Shown: positions 24,701-38,058, numbered from the stretch's first letter. The stretch is 64,000 nt of DNA from Niebla homalea (GCA_019925105.1 JAHGAU010000027.1:801213-865212), one strand, 5' to 3'. Notes: generated by a model not told the origin, from the sequence alone. Numbers and translations: made by a program.

Positions 24701-25734
24701 GAGTTAATCTATAAAAGCCTTATATTGTTCATTATTAAGATTAAGGATATAATAGATCTTAACGATAATAAAAGGTTAAGGATCTACTTCCTTATAGAGC
24801 TTATATAGGTACTGGATATGCGGTACTCCGTTTATCGTTTAAGTCGTTAAAGGTCGTTAAAATGGTAGAAACGGGGCAATAGGGCTTAAACGAGGTAATA
24901 GAAGATAAGAAAGGACTTATAAGCGGCAGGTTTAATCGAAGATAATAAATGGTAAATAATCCGGGGAAAGTCAATAACTTATACTTAATAATAAACTAAT
25001 AATAAGGGAAAGTTAATATAATTAATTAGATACGTAAAATAAGAAATAAAGGGTAAATAATATAATAATAAATATAAAATATTAATATTAAGAGATTAAT
25101 ATGATCGGTTAGAAGGCTATATTTACGTATAGTATAAAAGGTAAGCTAAGGTAGGATAAGTAAATATATTATCGAGGAGCTTAGCCTTATTTTATAGCTA
25201 TTGAGATAATATTTGGAGCCCGGTATAATAAATACTTAAGGAGCCCAGTTGTCGTCCACAATTAATAAAACGGAAATTAAGATATAAATAATATTAATGG
25301 TAAGATAATATAAGAGTTAATTCATAGAAACCTTTAGGTTTAAAAGATAAGTATTTAAGCCCCTTAAAGTAAAGGGTAGAAGTTACCGGACCACGGCTAA
25401 TAAGCGGTATTTATTAACTTTTTACCTTTATTATTACTCTTATTACTTTATTAGCCTACTTTTTAATATAAGCGATCCGCGTACCTATTTTATCTATTTA
25501 TCCGATAATCCATAACCTTCTCTATATCCGTTTAATTCGCAATTTCAATTTAAGAAAAGATAATTAACCTTCGATTTAACTACTTTTATACTTATACGTA
25601 ATCCCTTCTTAATTAAAAGTTTAATTAACCTCGCGGTTTAACTTAATTCTTATTTCTTGACCGGATACTTAATCGGTAAATATTTACGTATCCGGCGGTT
25701 AAATAAATATTACGCTTAAGCCGAGAAAGTAAAC
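21791..25734. other. Degraded region with few readable pieces
   Basis: No named family. At 23,222-23,500 both strands stay unusually open. The + strand reads SSSKSKLYSGGLSK, then VNVTPIISRKSKAINNI, with one stop. The minus strand is open for 72 codons from an ATG at 23,460. I cannot tell which, if either, was coding. A purine tract at 23,951-23,983 (runs of A and G) resembles a polypurine tract but no LTR follows. The motif GGAGCCCAGTT occurs at about 24,676 and 25,239, a possible decayed direct repeat. The remainder is closed and featureless. Confidence 0.35.
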
Positions 25735-25995
25735 CTTATTCTATCCTTAATTCCTAACTTACTTAATCTATCTTATCTTATTTATCTTATTTATTTTACC
25801 GTCTTATCCATTTTATCTATCTTATTTTATTTATTTTACCGTCTTATTTATCTTATTTAGCTTATCCGACTTATCCAGCTTATCCGTTATATCCATCTTA
25901 TTTTATTTATTTTACTGTTTTATCCATTTTATCCACCTTATTTACCTTATCCGACTTATTTAGCTTATCCGTTATATCTATTTTATCTACCTTAT
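25735..25995 (+). repeat. Pyrimidine-rich degenerate decamer satellite
   Basis: Tandem units around TTATCCATCT / CTTATTTATC / CTTATCCGAC repeat for about 250 bases. A higher-order unit of roughly 100 bases ends twice in TTATCCGTTATATC (near 25,885 and 25,970). C and T dominate the + strand. Minisatellite of unknown role; it ends shortly before the helicase relic that begins at 26,183. Confidence 0.75.
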
Positions 25996-26182
25996 TAACT
26001 TTAACTGTAAGGTACCGATACTATATAGTTAACGGTTTACGTATTAAATAAGTTAATATAGGCCTTCCGTTAACCTAATATTTCCTTTATCTTTATTATA
26101 AAGTTTATTATTAAGTATAAACGATCTATTTTAATTTTATTAATATAAAACGTTAATATTATCTTCGGATTAATCCAGATTA

Positions 26183-29100
26183 ATGGCCGACGTAAACTAT
26201 AAACTCCTTATTTATTTACCTTTAAACGAGGACGTAAATCCTTAAGCGTATACCCGAAACGAGGAAAATTATAATAATAATTGGATTTTTAAGTAACGTT
26301 AAAACGATATAATCCGTAGCATTTTATTCTTTATTACCGATTAAACGAATAAAGCTCTCGGGTACTTAAAGTAATTTTTAATAATATGCTTCTTCTTACG
26401 ATCTTAATTAATAATAATCCTTTTAATCTTTTAATTAACCGAATTTAACTTTAAAATCGATTTAATAAAGTATATTAATCTCGGTTATAGAAATTATAAT
26501 ACGGTACTTTATATATAAATTTTCGCTTTTAATTAAATTTACCCCGGGACTATAACCGCCGCGTTTACTTTCCTTACCGGTAAGATCAATATAATAAAGG
26601 ATACTTTATAATAGCAGACTTTTTATTATACTTTTTATATTACGTTATTCTTAATCGGCAGCTCTTAAAGTATCGATTAAGCCGCAATTATGAGGCGATC
26701 GGAAGGGCGCTTATGGGTTTATTAATTCCGATTTAACCCGGTAGATTCATTTAATTAAAGCATCTATATAAAGCGGCCAGAATACGTAAAGTATATTGGT
26801 TTTAAAAATATTTATAACTTTCTATAAACCTTCTTCCTCCGTAATTAAGTAAAGATTTTTAAGCTTTCTATATTATTATTAATAAGCAGACGGTATTCCT
26901 ATAATAAAGTAACTTCTCTTAACGGATAATAGATTAGCAATATACTTATTTATTTATAACCTTTTACGAGGGCAATATAACGGCTTCCGGTCCTTATATT
27001 AAGATCCAGAAGGGGCAATTTAAGGCCTTACTTAAGCTTCCCGGGCTAATTAATATCCCTTACCGATAAAGTTTTCCCGATTACTTAACTTATTAAACCA
27101 TTAAAGGATATAATATCGGCTTATAGGATACGGAAGACCGACAGCGGGTATAAGAGAATACGGAATTACCATACGAGCTTCGCCTGCTCGAAATAAGTAC
27201 GGGGGCAACGATATATATAAGGTATATTATATCTCGCGGACGGATTTACTTATCGATTAACCGGCGGGGATATCCTAAAGGTTATAGTTAAAGGGCAAAA
27301 ATAATAAGTAAAAATATAAAATAAAGCCCCGGCTTACTTTATAATTATTAATATTCCCATCCTCCTTTATTAACCGGCCAATAATAACTCGGACGACGGC
27401 TTTAATATATAACTAATAATAATACTTAAGTTATCCAATCTTTAAGGCGAAGCGGACTATTAATACGTAGTTAACTATTACCGCTCCGGCGCCTTTAACT
27501 TAGTTATAGTCTTAACCGCGGTAAATTAAAAAGTATTAACGCTTAAGATTAATATTATTAAAGCTTTAAACTTAGCGAATATCGAAGATAAAAATGTCCG
27601 GTTTAATTAACGTTAACGGGTTCTTTTACTCAGTTAAGATCTACGCGTAACTTAAATAATTAACGTTTTCCGCCCGCAGAATATTAAGGTATTACTAGTT
27701 ATATTATAGAAGTAATACCTTACCTTAAGTGAAGAATAATAAGTAGCGTTAATATATTTAACCCGAATCCCGAATTCCCTTAGTATTATATATAATACGT
27801 AAGGTACCGGTAAGATATATATAAATCTTTATACCGTATTATTATTAATTTCGTAAAGGAAAAAGGTATTAATTTTAACGCTTATAAATAAAATCATAAA
27901 TAGCTTCCTTTAATTAATATACGTTTAAATTATTCGTTTTATTAAGGAAGGGATAGTTATTACGTAGAAAAACTTGGTTCACTTTTATAGTCCGGATACG
28001 GAGATATAATACCGAGACTATATAATAAGCTTTACGATAAAATTTAATTAGACTTCTGAACGATAATATATGGCAGAAAGCATATATATAAAAGGGGTAA
28101 ATACGGAGACGGTAATATTAATCGATCTTATTTACGACCGACTGAATAAAGTTAATAACCCTCGCTTTTAGTTAACCAATATAAGTATAATAACGACCGT
28201 CCTTTAAACGCTTAATTTACCTTACGTACCGGAAGAAGGGGAAAGGATGACGTTTAGAAGCCTACCTAAAGACAGGTTCCTCTCAATATTAATTAATTAA
28301 GCTTATTAAGAAGTTAACAGATATATATAAGGCAGTACCGTAAAGGTATTAAAGCTTCTTAACGTTAAAGAGTCTGTTATACGGTTAATAGCTATTAGTG
28401 AGGCGACTTAAGCTATATAAAAGCTATTTAAACGGGATAAAGTTATACTTATATTTAAAAAGTCTTATAAGAAAGGGCATATTATTAAAGGCTTAATTAC
28501 GGAGGACCGGACTACTTTTAAATAAATAACCCGCCGGCTAATTAATATTCTCTTAAACGAAGATATCTGCTTAATATTTACGACCACCTTAAATATAATG
28601 AACGAATATATTAAGGAATAAGGAGCAGATTATATTATTTATTAAGAAGCCGGTTATTAAGATTATAAGGAAACTTTTATCGCCTTAACGGTATATATTA
28701 TATTAATAATAATATATTTTAACGGAGATTATAAATAGCTCGGCTTTATACCGGTTAATAAAACCGATAGCCCCTTTATAAAGTTTAATAAACGTAACTA
28801 TATAAAACAATAGATCCGATATAGCTATTAATATATATCTTTATATTAATAATAATAAAGCTTAAGCTTTCTTAATATAATTTTCTCGGACTTATTCTAT
28901 AGAAATCGCGTTAAGCCTAGTATTACGACTTTAATAAATAAATCCCGATTAATTAAGGAAAACTTTATAAGGGAGGTATTATACCGATAAGCGGGTATTA
29001 ATTAATTATATATAATAATAAACGTACCTAAAGGATACGCCGATATTATACGTCTTTTCCGTTTTTAAGTTAATAAAGAAGAAGCGAAGGTAATAATAAA

Positions 29101-29932
29101 GCTTATAGACTGTTACTTAAAAGGAGGCTTCGAACCTAGGGATATTATTATCTTAACAATATATACGGCGCAGGTTAAATATATCCGTCGCGTACTTAAA
29201 CGCCCTTATAATAAGGTAAAGGAGTAAGCGTTAATTTATATTAATACGGTAAACGGGTTTTAAGGCCGAGAAGTATTAATCGTCCTTATTATTTTAATAA
29301 TAAATGAACGTATAGGCTTCCTAAAGGATTTTCGCCGTTTACTTTCCGGATTAAGTCGGGTATAGCTTTTATTAATAATTATTATAAGTTATAAAAATCT
29401 CTTTATCGGTAGCTTTAATAAGATACGCGATTTCAAGAAGATCTCGGTGCTATAAACCGCCTTTATAGGAAAGGATACGTATATAAGTTACCGTAAAAAT
29501 AAATGGTTAATAGATATTAATTCCCGTTCCGCCGTCGCTTTAAAAGGACTGAAAATAATAAATATCGTATAAACGGAAAAGTAAAATAAGGTAAAAAATT
29601 ATTTAAGCGAAAGAGCAAAGGAGGAGTAAAATCGTAAGGGGAATTATTTAAATAAAGGAATAAAGGAGGAGTATAGTTAAGGAAATTAATTAAGCGAAAA
29701 AGTAAAGGAAAAGCATAATTAAAGAAATTAATTAAACGAAGGAATAAAGAAGGAGCATAATTAAGGAAATTAATTAAATAAAGGAATAAAGGAATAAGAT
29801 TCAGAGGGAAATTAATTAAGCGAAGGAGAAAAGGAGGAGTAGGAATTAACGGAGTCCTTAAATAAATTTGCCTCTGAATAATATTTTATAAAAAACAGGA
29901 TAACGTATAGTTTAAGTCTGGATTAATAGTAA
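26183..29932 (+). pseudogene. Upf1-like superfamily 1 helicase relic
   Basis: About 1,249 codons from an ATG (MADVNYKLL) to three stops in a row (TAA TAG TAA). I checked codon phase at the ATG, Walker A, motif V and the C-terminal repeats, and all are in one frame, so only substitutions disable it. Motifs in order: Walker A remnant GTGK at codon 541-544; motif II position as (stop)-E-A-G near 28,650; motif III GDYK(stop)LG at 28,724, matching GDxxQL; motif V VNGF(stop)GREV at 29,249, matching VDGFQGRE; motif VI GLSRV(stop) near 29,347, matching GLSRARQ. This order and spacing are those of Upf1/Smg-2 and ZNFX1/Hrr1-like helicases, which unwind RNA or DNA with ATP. The N-terminal 540 residues are not recognised. 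The stop-for-Asp at motif II is unexpected, since RIP gives TAA from Gln or Trp, so that residue may have been Gln. A paralogue elsewhere is expected, because RIP needs repeats. Confidence 0.8.
29597..29848 (+). repeat. Six 42-bp units encoding 14-residue repeats
   Basis: Units start at 29,597, 29,639, 29,681, 29,723, 29,765 and 29,807, each 42 bp. They are in frame with the helicase motifs and form its C-terminal tail. The unit reads about GN(stop)LSEGAKEEHN(stop), where the stops are probable former Gln codons, giving a charged Glu/Lys/Gln/Asn-rich tail. The number of units probably varied between copies. Confidence 0.8.
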
Positions 29933-32440
29933 CTTAAGGTAACGGGGATATTAAGTAAAAACGATTAAGGTAACGAAGTATTTATATACGATTATAGTTT
30001 CTTTATTCTTATTCTTATATAACGTAGATAATATATAGGCGGAAGGACGAATAATTAACTTAACGATAATATTCTTAATAATAGTATATAAAGTAAATAT
30101 TAAAGAATTACTTTTTACTGCTTATTTAAGTATATATTATACGCGGGTATTAAGCGAGATATAGAAAGAAATAAAGGCTTATACTTTTTCGACTTAATAT
30201 TCTCTCCGTAATAATAAACGCTTATGCTTTAAATACCTCCCGATAAGCGGGTAAGTTATATATAGTGAAACGTCCCCGTTTCGCGGAATACTACCTTCCT
30301 TATAATCGAGTAAGTTAATATTAATTAAAACTTAATTAATTACCTTAATTCTTATCATTAAAGAAATAAGACTTAATTACCTTATAGCTTCGTTATTAAT
30401 AAATAGGTAATACTTAAAGGGTATTATTTTAAGGATCGGTACCCTAAAACTATAAGGGCCTTAAGCGTTATAGAATAAGTGAAATATAGGCTTTATATCT
30501 TTTATATATCGGTTTATTTATTATTCTTATATACGTTATAGAAAAAGTCCTTTAAAGCTGAAATCTTCGGTATATTTAATGCGATTTTATATATAATATA
30601 TAGCCTAATTATACCCGGATAGTTTAAACGGTTATAAAGAGTCGTAAAGAACTTAACGTTACCCTTCTTACGTCCCTGTATAATCTTATTACCGGTACGT
30701 TTGACTTTATCTATTTTCTTATTTATCTTACTTTATAACTTAAAGGTATAAGATTTAAGTTTTCTTTATTAATTATTAATAAAGTATTTTGCCGGATATA
30801 TATTAATAGGAAGAGCTTTTTATACTTACGGCTTACCTTAATAAATTAATAGTTAAGCTTAAATTACTTTAATTATAAGTCTTAGAGAAGGAACTATAGC
30901 TTTTATTAACTTAAATAATACGTTAAATCCACGTATAAGGGACTATAAATAATAACGTATCCGTCCGGCTATTTCCGGGACCTTTTAGCCATTAATTATT
31001 ATCTTAATTAAGCGATTATTATATAAATAATAACTACGGAACGTTAACGTAAACGTAATTTTACTTATAGATCCTTAACCAGGCAATATTACTTTTTCGG
31101 ACGGTTAGCTATATATATAGAGTATTGGGGTCCCGGGTTAAGAACGTAACTAAGCCTTTCGGGAAAGAACGGAGTTAATCTGTATAACGTCCTTAGTAAC
31201 TATTTAATAAGGTTAATATCGCTTTACTTAATAGTGTAAATACGTAGGCTCCCGTAATTCGGAATTTCGGATACGTCTTAACATTTTTAATAAGGGTGGT
31301 TTAATATATTTATTTAATTAACCCGGTAAAGGCGTTTAATTAAACGGAGTTAATAGTTATACTAGGTAACTTAAATGCTACGGGGAAATATACCCGATTA
31401 ATTAAATAAAAGTAATTATACTTATTATATTTTTATGCCTTTATTATTATGTACTTAATCCTTAAATTAAAGTTACCTTAATCCGAGACTTAGTTTCTTA
31501 ATAAGGGTAAATATAATATAAACCAGAGGGTCTAGGCTTTTATATAGTTCATAAGGATAATTTAAATAAAAGATATTAAATAATATATTTTCCTTATTCA
31601 GTAAAAGTTATTTAAGATATAAGTAGCGATTAATATAAAGAGGGTATTAAATAAAGTAAGTATAAACTAATATTAATAAGAGAAGCTATAATTATATACG
31701 AATATTTAACCAGATTATCTTTATATAGTATCCGGATTATCCTTAATTATTAACTTACGATATCCGTTATTTCTTTAAAGCCGTAATCGCCGGAACCTAT
31801 CCCTTAAGCGGATTCCCCCTTTTCCTCCTACGTTACTTAATTAATAGAAGATAAGGCCGTAGAAGGTTAGGGTATAAAGGTAAATAATATATAAAACGGA
31901 TATAAATAATAATTAATAAAAGGAAGATATATATATAAGACCGGGTACTTATTTAAGGATAACGATATTAAATACTTATTTATTAAGTAATTTACGTCTT
32001 AATTGCTTATAACTCGTTTTATAACGGAAAGAGATAATAATAAGATAAACTTAAAGGGTTTTAAAATTCTTAACGATACCTTTATATGATATTTATATTA
32101 TAGACTTATTAACATAAGGTTAACGTTAGCTTTTATTACGTAAATAATAGCTATTATATTCGATATAAAGTAAAAAGAAAATCCAATTAAAACGGACCGC
32201 TTTTATATTTAAAAGGTAATCTTTAATAGGATTATAAATAATAATCGTAAATAAGAAAAGGGTATAGTTTAATTATTAGTTAATTTGCCGGATATACGGA
32301 ATAGCCACTTATCGGTTAAGTGGCTTTTTAAAACTATATAGGGAGCTTAGAGATTTATATAAGCTAGCTTATTTAAATCCCTAAGTTCTTTATCTTATTA
32401 TTAAGGACCTATTTGGATAACGGCTTTTATTAAAATTGTT
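29933..32440. other. Degraded unclassified region
   Basis: Directly after the helicase stops the same frame stays partly readable (EVFIYDYSFF near 29,970-30,000), so the protein might once have been longer. From 30,050 to 32,440 all frames are closed. RT motifs belonging to the gypsy integrase downstream were searched for by eye and not found. No tandem repeats seen. Confidence 0.35.
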
Positions 32441-32630
32441 TATTTACTTACTCCTTTTATATATATAGCTTTATATAGATAGCTTTAGGTTCCTAGCTCG
32501 TATAAGGGGTTCTTAGCCCTGGCTTTACCCGTAGCTGGGCCATAGCGGGGGTACCTTAACGGTAAGGTACCCTGGGACTTCGATAGCGAGGTTCCTATAA
32601 CTTAGGTCCTAAAATAGGCTAATTAAGAAT
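32441..32630. other. Less-mutated segment with a perfect 10-bp hairpin
   Basis: This short stretch keeps more G and C than its surroundings. It holds GGGTACCTTA (32,549-32,558), a four-base loop ACGG, and TAAGGTACCC (32,563-32,572), a perfect stem. Parts of it (GTTCTTAGCCCT and CCTTAACGGTAAG) recur on the opposite strand near 47,790-47,830, so it belongs to a dispersed repeat. No coding frame; role unknown. Confidence 0.55.
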
Positions 32631-32779
32631 ACTATAAATATTAAAAACACTATATATCTATATATATACGTAACAGGGATTAAGTAAATTAGCGATTATA
32701 ATAAAGGATATTATAGAATATATATAAGGATATTTAACTTACGTAAAATAGGTATACGGAAGCCGTATTATATTATTAA

Positions 32780-33740
32780 GCCCGATTAAGGTAAAGGCTC
32801 TTTTTAATTTATTTAAAGTAGATTTTATCGGATTTTTTAAGTAAGCATAAAGCGGATTTCGGTACGTCTTTAATATAATAAATTACTTTTCGTAATTTAT
32901 ATAATCTTTTATATTAAATCAATTAAAGTAAAGGATATAATCGTTACGTTAAAAGAATATATAAATTATTACTTAAAGCCCGCTATAATATATATAGATA
33001 TCGGGAAGGCAATTATAAATAAAAAGATAAAGAGATTCCTCCGTTCATATAATATTTAATTTATTCCGGTATTAAGTATAGTATATAAGGCAATAAGTAT
33101 AATAGAATTTAATAATTAAATTTAATAAAACGCTATAAGAAAAACGTAAACTTAGCAAAAATGCGATTAAATATAAGTAGGGAGACTGGTTATACCGGGG
33201 GTTAATTTAAGGTATATTAAGCATTTAAAGTATATACTTATTAATATTCTCTTTAAGGTAAACTTAAATATAATATACGAAAAAAACGTAAATAAGTTAT
33301 AAGTAAACGTACGTATTATAAAGAGAATAATGCTATTATTAAATAAGACGATATATAAAGCAATCTAAGGATTTATAGCAAATAAGGTAAGCATTAAAAA
33401 AGAGTTCTAGGAGAATTCGGATATAATAAAGGACCGGTAAAAAAGACGTTATAATAGGGGAGTAAAGGGTTAAAACTTATTAAAGGAAAGATAGTTAATT
33501 ATATAACGGGATCCTACCCTTAACCTTGGAAAACTTCAGCCCCGTTAAGTCGGTCTGTTCATTATTAAGAGTTTCGTAAAAGAGTATAAAGCTTTATATA
33601 GATTGGAAAAAATAAATAAAACTTTTATATTTAACTTATTCCACGGTAACTATCTTAGAGTATTTATACCGTATACCGGGTATCTTAGACCCTTTAATAA
33701 GCCGGAGTTAAAGGTAATAAAAAGAATTTAAATCCGGCGG
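32780..33740 (+). pseudogene. Ty3/gypsy integrase relic
   Basis: Integrase of a gypsy LTR retrotransposon. The core opens with VDFIGFF at 32,818-32,838 (family pattern DFIGP), then GFRYVFNIINYFS, where the second catalytic Asp appears as Asn (family VDYFS). The C-terminal domain reads LQPR(stop)VGLFIIKSF from 33,535, then YKALYRLEKINKTFIFNLFH and LRVFIPYTGYLRPF near 33,650-33,695, matching the family pattern LxPRWxGPFxI ... HxxxLRPF. The first and last blocks are in one frame, so no indel separates them. The reverse transcriptase expected upstream is absent, so the copy is 5'-truncated or interrupted near 32,630. An LTR-like repeat follows at 33,999. Confidence 0.78.
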
Positions 33741-33998
33741 ACGCCGGCGGAGAATACCTTAATCCTTTAAAAACCGTTATAATTATTATCGGTATAATTT
33801 AAAAAAAGGAAGTATATATAAGTAAAGTAATACCTTTTCCTTTATAATTTTACAGTTTCTATTTATTATATTTATATAGCGGTACGTTAAATATCGTAAA
33901 AATACGGGTTTTAAAAAAGGTAAAAAAAGGAAAATATAGAAAATATTAAATTTACGGATAAGTACTTAAAGGAATAAAAATATTAAGAAAGCTAATTA

Positions 33999-34175
33999 AG
34001 GGTGGAATCGATTTATATATACTTTAAAAAAGGAAAGTATAACGGATTATTATAATATAGTTCCTATACCTTACTTACTTATATAAGGGCTACGGCCCAT
34101 CTTTAATTATACTTTATTGCTATATATTATTTTATTACTTTTATTTTTTTATTGTTTTCTATCTTTTTTAAAGGT
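33999..34175 (+). repeat. LTR-like repeat, copy 1
   Basis: About 175 bases shared with 37,886-38,058. Common stretches are TATATACTTTAAAAA, GGAA, ACTTACTTATATAAGGGCT, ATCTTTAATTA and TTTTTTATTG. It lies 260 bases after the gypsy integrase in the position of a 3' LTR. TATATAAGGG could be a TATA element. LTR ends were not recognisable. Confidence 0.6.
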
Positions 34176-37100
34176 AAAATAACAGGTTTAATAAGGCCAA
34201 TAATAATAAAAAAGAAGAGGGGAGGAATAAGGATATAATAAAGAAACGAAGGAGATAAATATGAATAAAGGGATATTAAGCCCCTTAATTTTTTAGTTAT
34301 TATATTATAGTTACGCGATAACGAAATTATAAAAGTTTATAATTATATATAATTAAAATATTTCATTAAAAAGAAAGGAAAAACGTATTAAAAGCAGTAT
34401 ATAAATGGAAGTAAAGTTAAGTATTAAGGTTATATATTAAGAGTTTTACTTAAAGGGGCGTTTTTCCGAAAGACTATAAGTCTGGATATCGAATTAATTA
34501 TATATATTACGCTAATAATACGGGCGGTATTATACCGTTACGGTATATATAAAAGTTATTTTAAATAATAAATAGTTTAAAGCCCGCTTTTACCCTTAAG
34601 TTAAGTAAATAGATTTAAGATCGTTTATTATAGCGGAAGTTACGTAATATAAGTCTATATTAACGATCTTATTTAAGAAGCGGAAATAAAGGAAGAATAA
34701 GAAGACTAATATATATATAAGTTACCGGCGTAATTATAATAAAAAGGGAAGCTATATTATTAACTTAACTTAACCGATTAAGACGGAAATAACCCTTAAT
34801 AAACCCGGTAATACGACCGAGGGAGCTAATAAAACCTAAATAACCGGATAACCGGTAAGCGCTTTACTTTATAACTGGCTTTATAGGAACCCCTTTAACG
34901 GGGCGTTTATTCGGCTTAAGATTATAATAATACGTACGTTAATTCCGAAAGGGAGTTAAAGTTAATTAATATATATTACCCGCGATAAGTTTAAAGACTA
35001 ATGTCCAGAAGGACGGATCGACTGGTATTGGTGATAAGGAGCCTAGGGGCTTAAAGGGCCTTTTATAAGGGTATAATAGCTTGGCTTATAAACTTAATAA
35101 TAACTTAAGGCGGTAATATTTAAGTAAAGTAAAGGCTGAAAGTAAGAGAGGTTATCGTATACGCGGTAAACTTTTAGGAAAAGAAGGTTACTATAGAAGG
35201 GATGCCTGTAAAAACGCAGGTAAAAGGGGTCGTAAGCGTAAAGTACGAGCAGTAAATCCGGGGGGAAAAGGAGTTGGAGACGGAGCCCTAATAAGTATAT
35301 CCTTTAAACGAAAGACCGGTTAATAATTACTTTATATATAAGAAAGAGAGATAACTTACTAGAATCAGGATCGTTTTCTATAAAATTAAAGTTAAAGAAG
35401 TCGCCTATTAAGTCAGCATTTAATAAACGATATTACCTTTTCTTTAATAACCTTTTATAAGACTTTAAAGGAGACGGGCTATACTTTATACGTATTTTAC
35501 CCCGTTAGGCTAAATTATATAATCGAGAGGGATTAATGATACCGGTAGGGCTAGATTAACGAAATAATTAACTAACTTAAACTAATAAAATTAAACGAAA
35601 AGATTAACGTAAAGATAAAATAAATTATTAAAACGACCGAGTTAAAAACGGCTATAACTAAGATTTAAGAATAGGTTATAATTACGATAAACGAGAATTA
35701 AATATAAAAGACGTAAAAGGAAATACCTATTATAACTACGGCTATTAAATTAATTACGAAGTATAATTAACCATTAAACGTATACGCCCTCTTATACCGG
35801 ACTTATAAGCTATATCTAGATCCGGGGAGCGTACCGGACCGGGAAATAAATATTAGTTTAAGCGGCGTTACGATAATAAGCGTCTATATATAAAGGTTAA
35901 TTAATAATTAACTATAGTTAAATAAGTTATATATACCCGAATTAAAGTTATACTTATATAATCGGTCGATATAGGTATAGTTTACGTACGCGTTATTAGT
36001 TTAATTAACGAGCCGGCGATATGAAAAGAAAAGAAACCGTCTATTACTTCTACTTATCTATTAATAACGGGTATAAGCTTGATCGCCTTAAAAGGTTTAA
36101 AGGCGTACGCTTAAATATAAAGGGCAAGGATTTCTTAAAAACGTAAAACTTTAATATTATTAAGATTACGCGGAATTCTAATATAAAGTTTAAGGTAAGT
36201 TATACGATTATAAAATAAAATAACTTAAGCATTTATAGGGATACGATCGTTTAACTATATATAATTAATAAGGAAAACTAATTTAAAAAGGTATAGGGAT
36301 ATTAAAGGTACTATTAATTCAGAAAACATAATAAAATTAAAAGATTAATATTACCGATAAACGGGTATAGAATTAAATAAAACTAAATTTAGAAAATAAT
36401 TAAGGGAGATAAGTATTAAGAAGCGTATAAATAAAAAGCTTATTATTTAAATATTAAAAGTAAAAAATAATAAAAAGAAAAAAAGAGAAGAAATAAGGGG
36501 GAAAATAAGTAAGAAGGATAAAGTAAACGGCCACGCGGCAAGATTATTAAGTAAGTAAATAATCGGACGTTACCTTTAATGTTTTATTTACCGACGGAAC
36601 CGGCTAAGACGGAACTAAATAAATATAATAAGTAATATTATTACGTTTAGAAGGAATCTCTTTTAATATACCTTTTAAATACGCTTTAATCGGGACGATT
36701 ATATTTAAGCCGCTAAAAGAATACGAAAATAATTTTATTTATAAGTAAATATAGCCCCAAAGGTACCCAATATACTAATTAATTAAGGGAAAAGCTTATA
36801 AGTAAATAAGGAAAAAAATCGAGAGTCTTAATAAGGGATATATTTTTATAAAATACCTTTAAGCATAATACTAAATATTAAAGGAGTTCATATAAAGATT
36901 AAAGAGTTATTTAAAGATTAATAAATAATTATTTTATTATTTCTTTTCTTTTTCTTATTTTCTTAAGCCGTAATATATATAATAATAAGAATTAAAATAA
37001 ACCATTATACCTCCCAATTACTATCTTAGAACGTTAATATAATAAGTTAATATATAAATATTATTAATAGATAAATATAAACTACGTAACTACGTATAAT

Positions 37101-37885
37101 ACCTTCTTAAATACGTTAATAAAAGAGATATCGAAATCTGTAAAATAAAATTTAAATAAAGCCTTCTTAATAACCTTCTTAAGGAATACTTAACCAATAC
37201 GCGATAAGCCTACTTAAGACATACTTAACAACGGCGAAATTAAAAGAATAAAAAGAGATATTAAGAGTATAGGAATTAAAGAGCAAGGTGAAAAGAGTGG
37301 CCGCTTATATATTCTATTCTTTATAGGGGTAGTATTTATAATTCTTTTAATGAGCGGATTAAAACGCGTTATACCTTTAAGCGGATTAAGTACATAATAT
37401 TTAAAGAAGATATAGATATAACGTAGGGCTAAGCTTTAAGACCAATAAATATAAAGCACCATAATCGTTATTATTAATATATTAGAATAATAAAGGGGAT
37501 CGTATTTAAGAATTAGTCTTAATATATCCATTCGTTATTATTAAGTAAGATACAGAAGTAAAACTATAGGAAAAGGAAGTAAATACGTGTATAAACGGTA
37601 TTAACGGATAAAAATTATATATTTATAATACGTAATATTAAAGAAATAAATTTATTATAGAGGGAGCAGGAGCAAGTAATTATTAAGTTAATGTTTTTTT
37701 GACTTCTATATTAAGAATTCAGGTTATAAAAAGAATATTATTAATTATTAAATAAGCGATTAAAATATATATGAATAAATATAATATAGTCCGGAATATA
37801 AAGGTACTAAGGGTAACGCTTCGTTATAAGGGGAGCTAGAAAGGGGAAGATACTATATATACGATTATATAAAGGGATAAATATA
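34176..37885. other. Degraded region between two LTR-like repeats
   Basis: No family named. The + strand at 35,540-36,130 has a readable heptad-like run (LKLIKLNEKINVKIK), followed by PLNVYALLYRTYKLYLDPGS near 35,775-35,830, which might be a Gag or LINE first-ORF protein, but I cannot support either. 34,440-35,330 has several less-mutated stretches (for example 35,190-35,300) without an open frame. If the flanking repeats are LTRs, this is the inside of a second, internally decayed element. Confidence 0.35.
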
Positions 37886-38058
37886 TTAAAAGGGTTAAGT
37901 AAAGGTAGAATAAGTTCGTATATACTTTAAAAAGGAAGGACAAGATTAAATAAACCAATAGACTTCTTATAACTTACTTATTTATATAAGGGCTTCGGTC
38001 TATCTTTAATTACTCTTTATTATATATTAGCTTTTTTATTGCTTTTTACCTTTTTATA
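37886..38058 (+). repeat. LTR-like repeat, copy 2
   Basis: Same orientation and similar length as 33,999-34,175, with TATACTTTAAAAAGGAAG, ATTTATATAAGGGCTTCGGT and CTATCTTTAATTACTC. The two copies differ mainly by C/T and G/A changes plus small indels, as expected for repeats under RIP. The 3.9-kb spacing would fit a small LTR element or two neighbouring solo LTRs. Confidence 0.55.

Noticed and set aside
24676..25250. LTR pair marked by GGAGCCCAGTT at about 24,676 and 25,239
   Set aside because: Only this short motif is shared; the flanks do not align, so no LTR or duplication is claimed.
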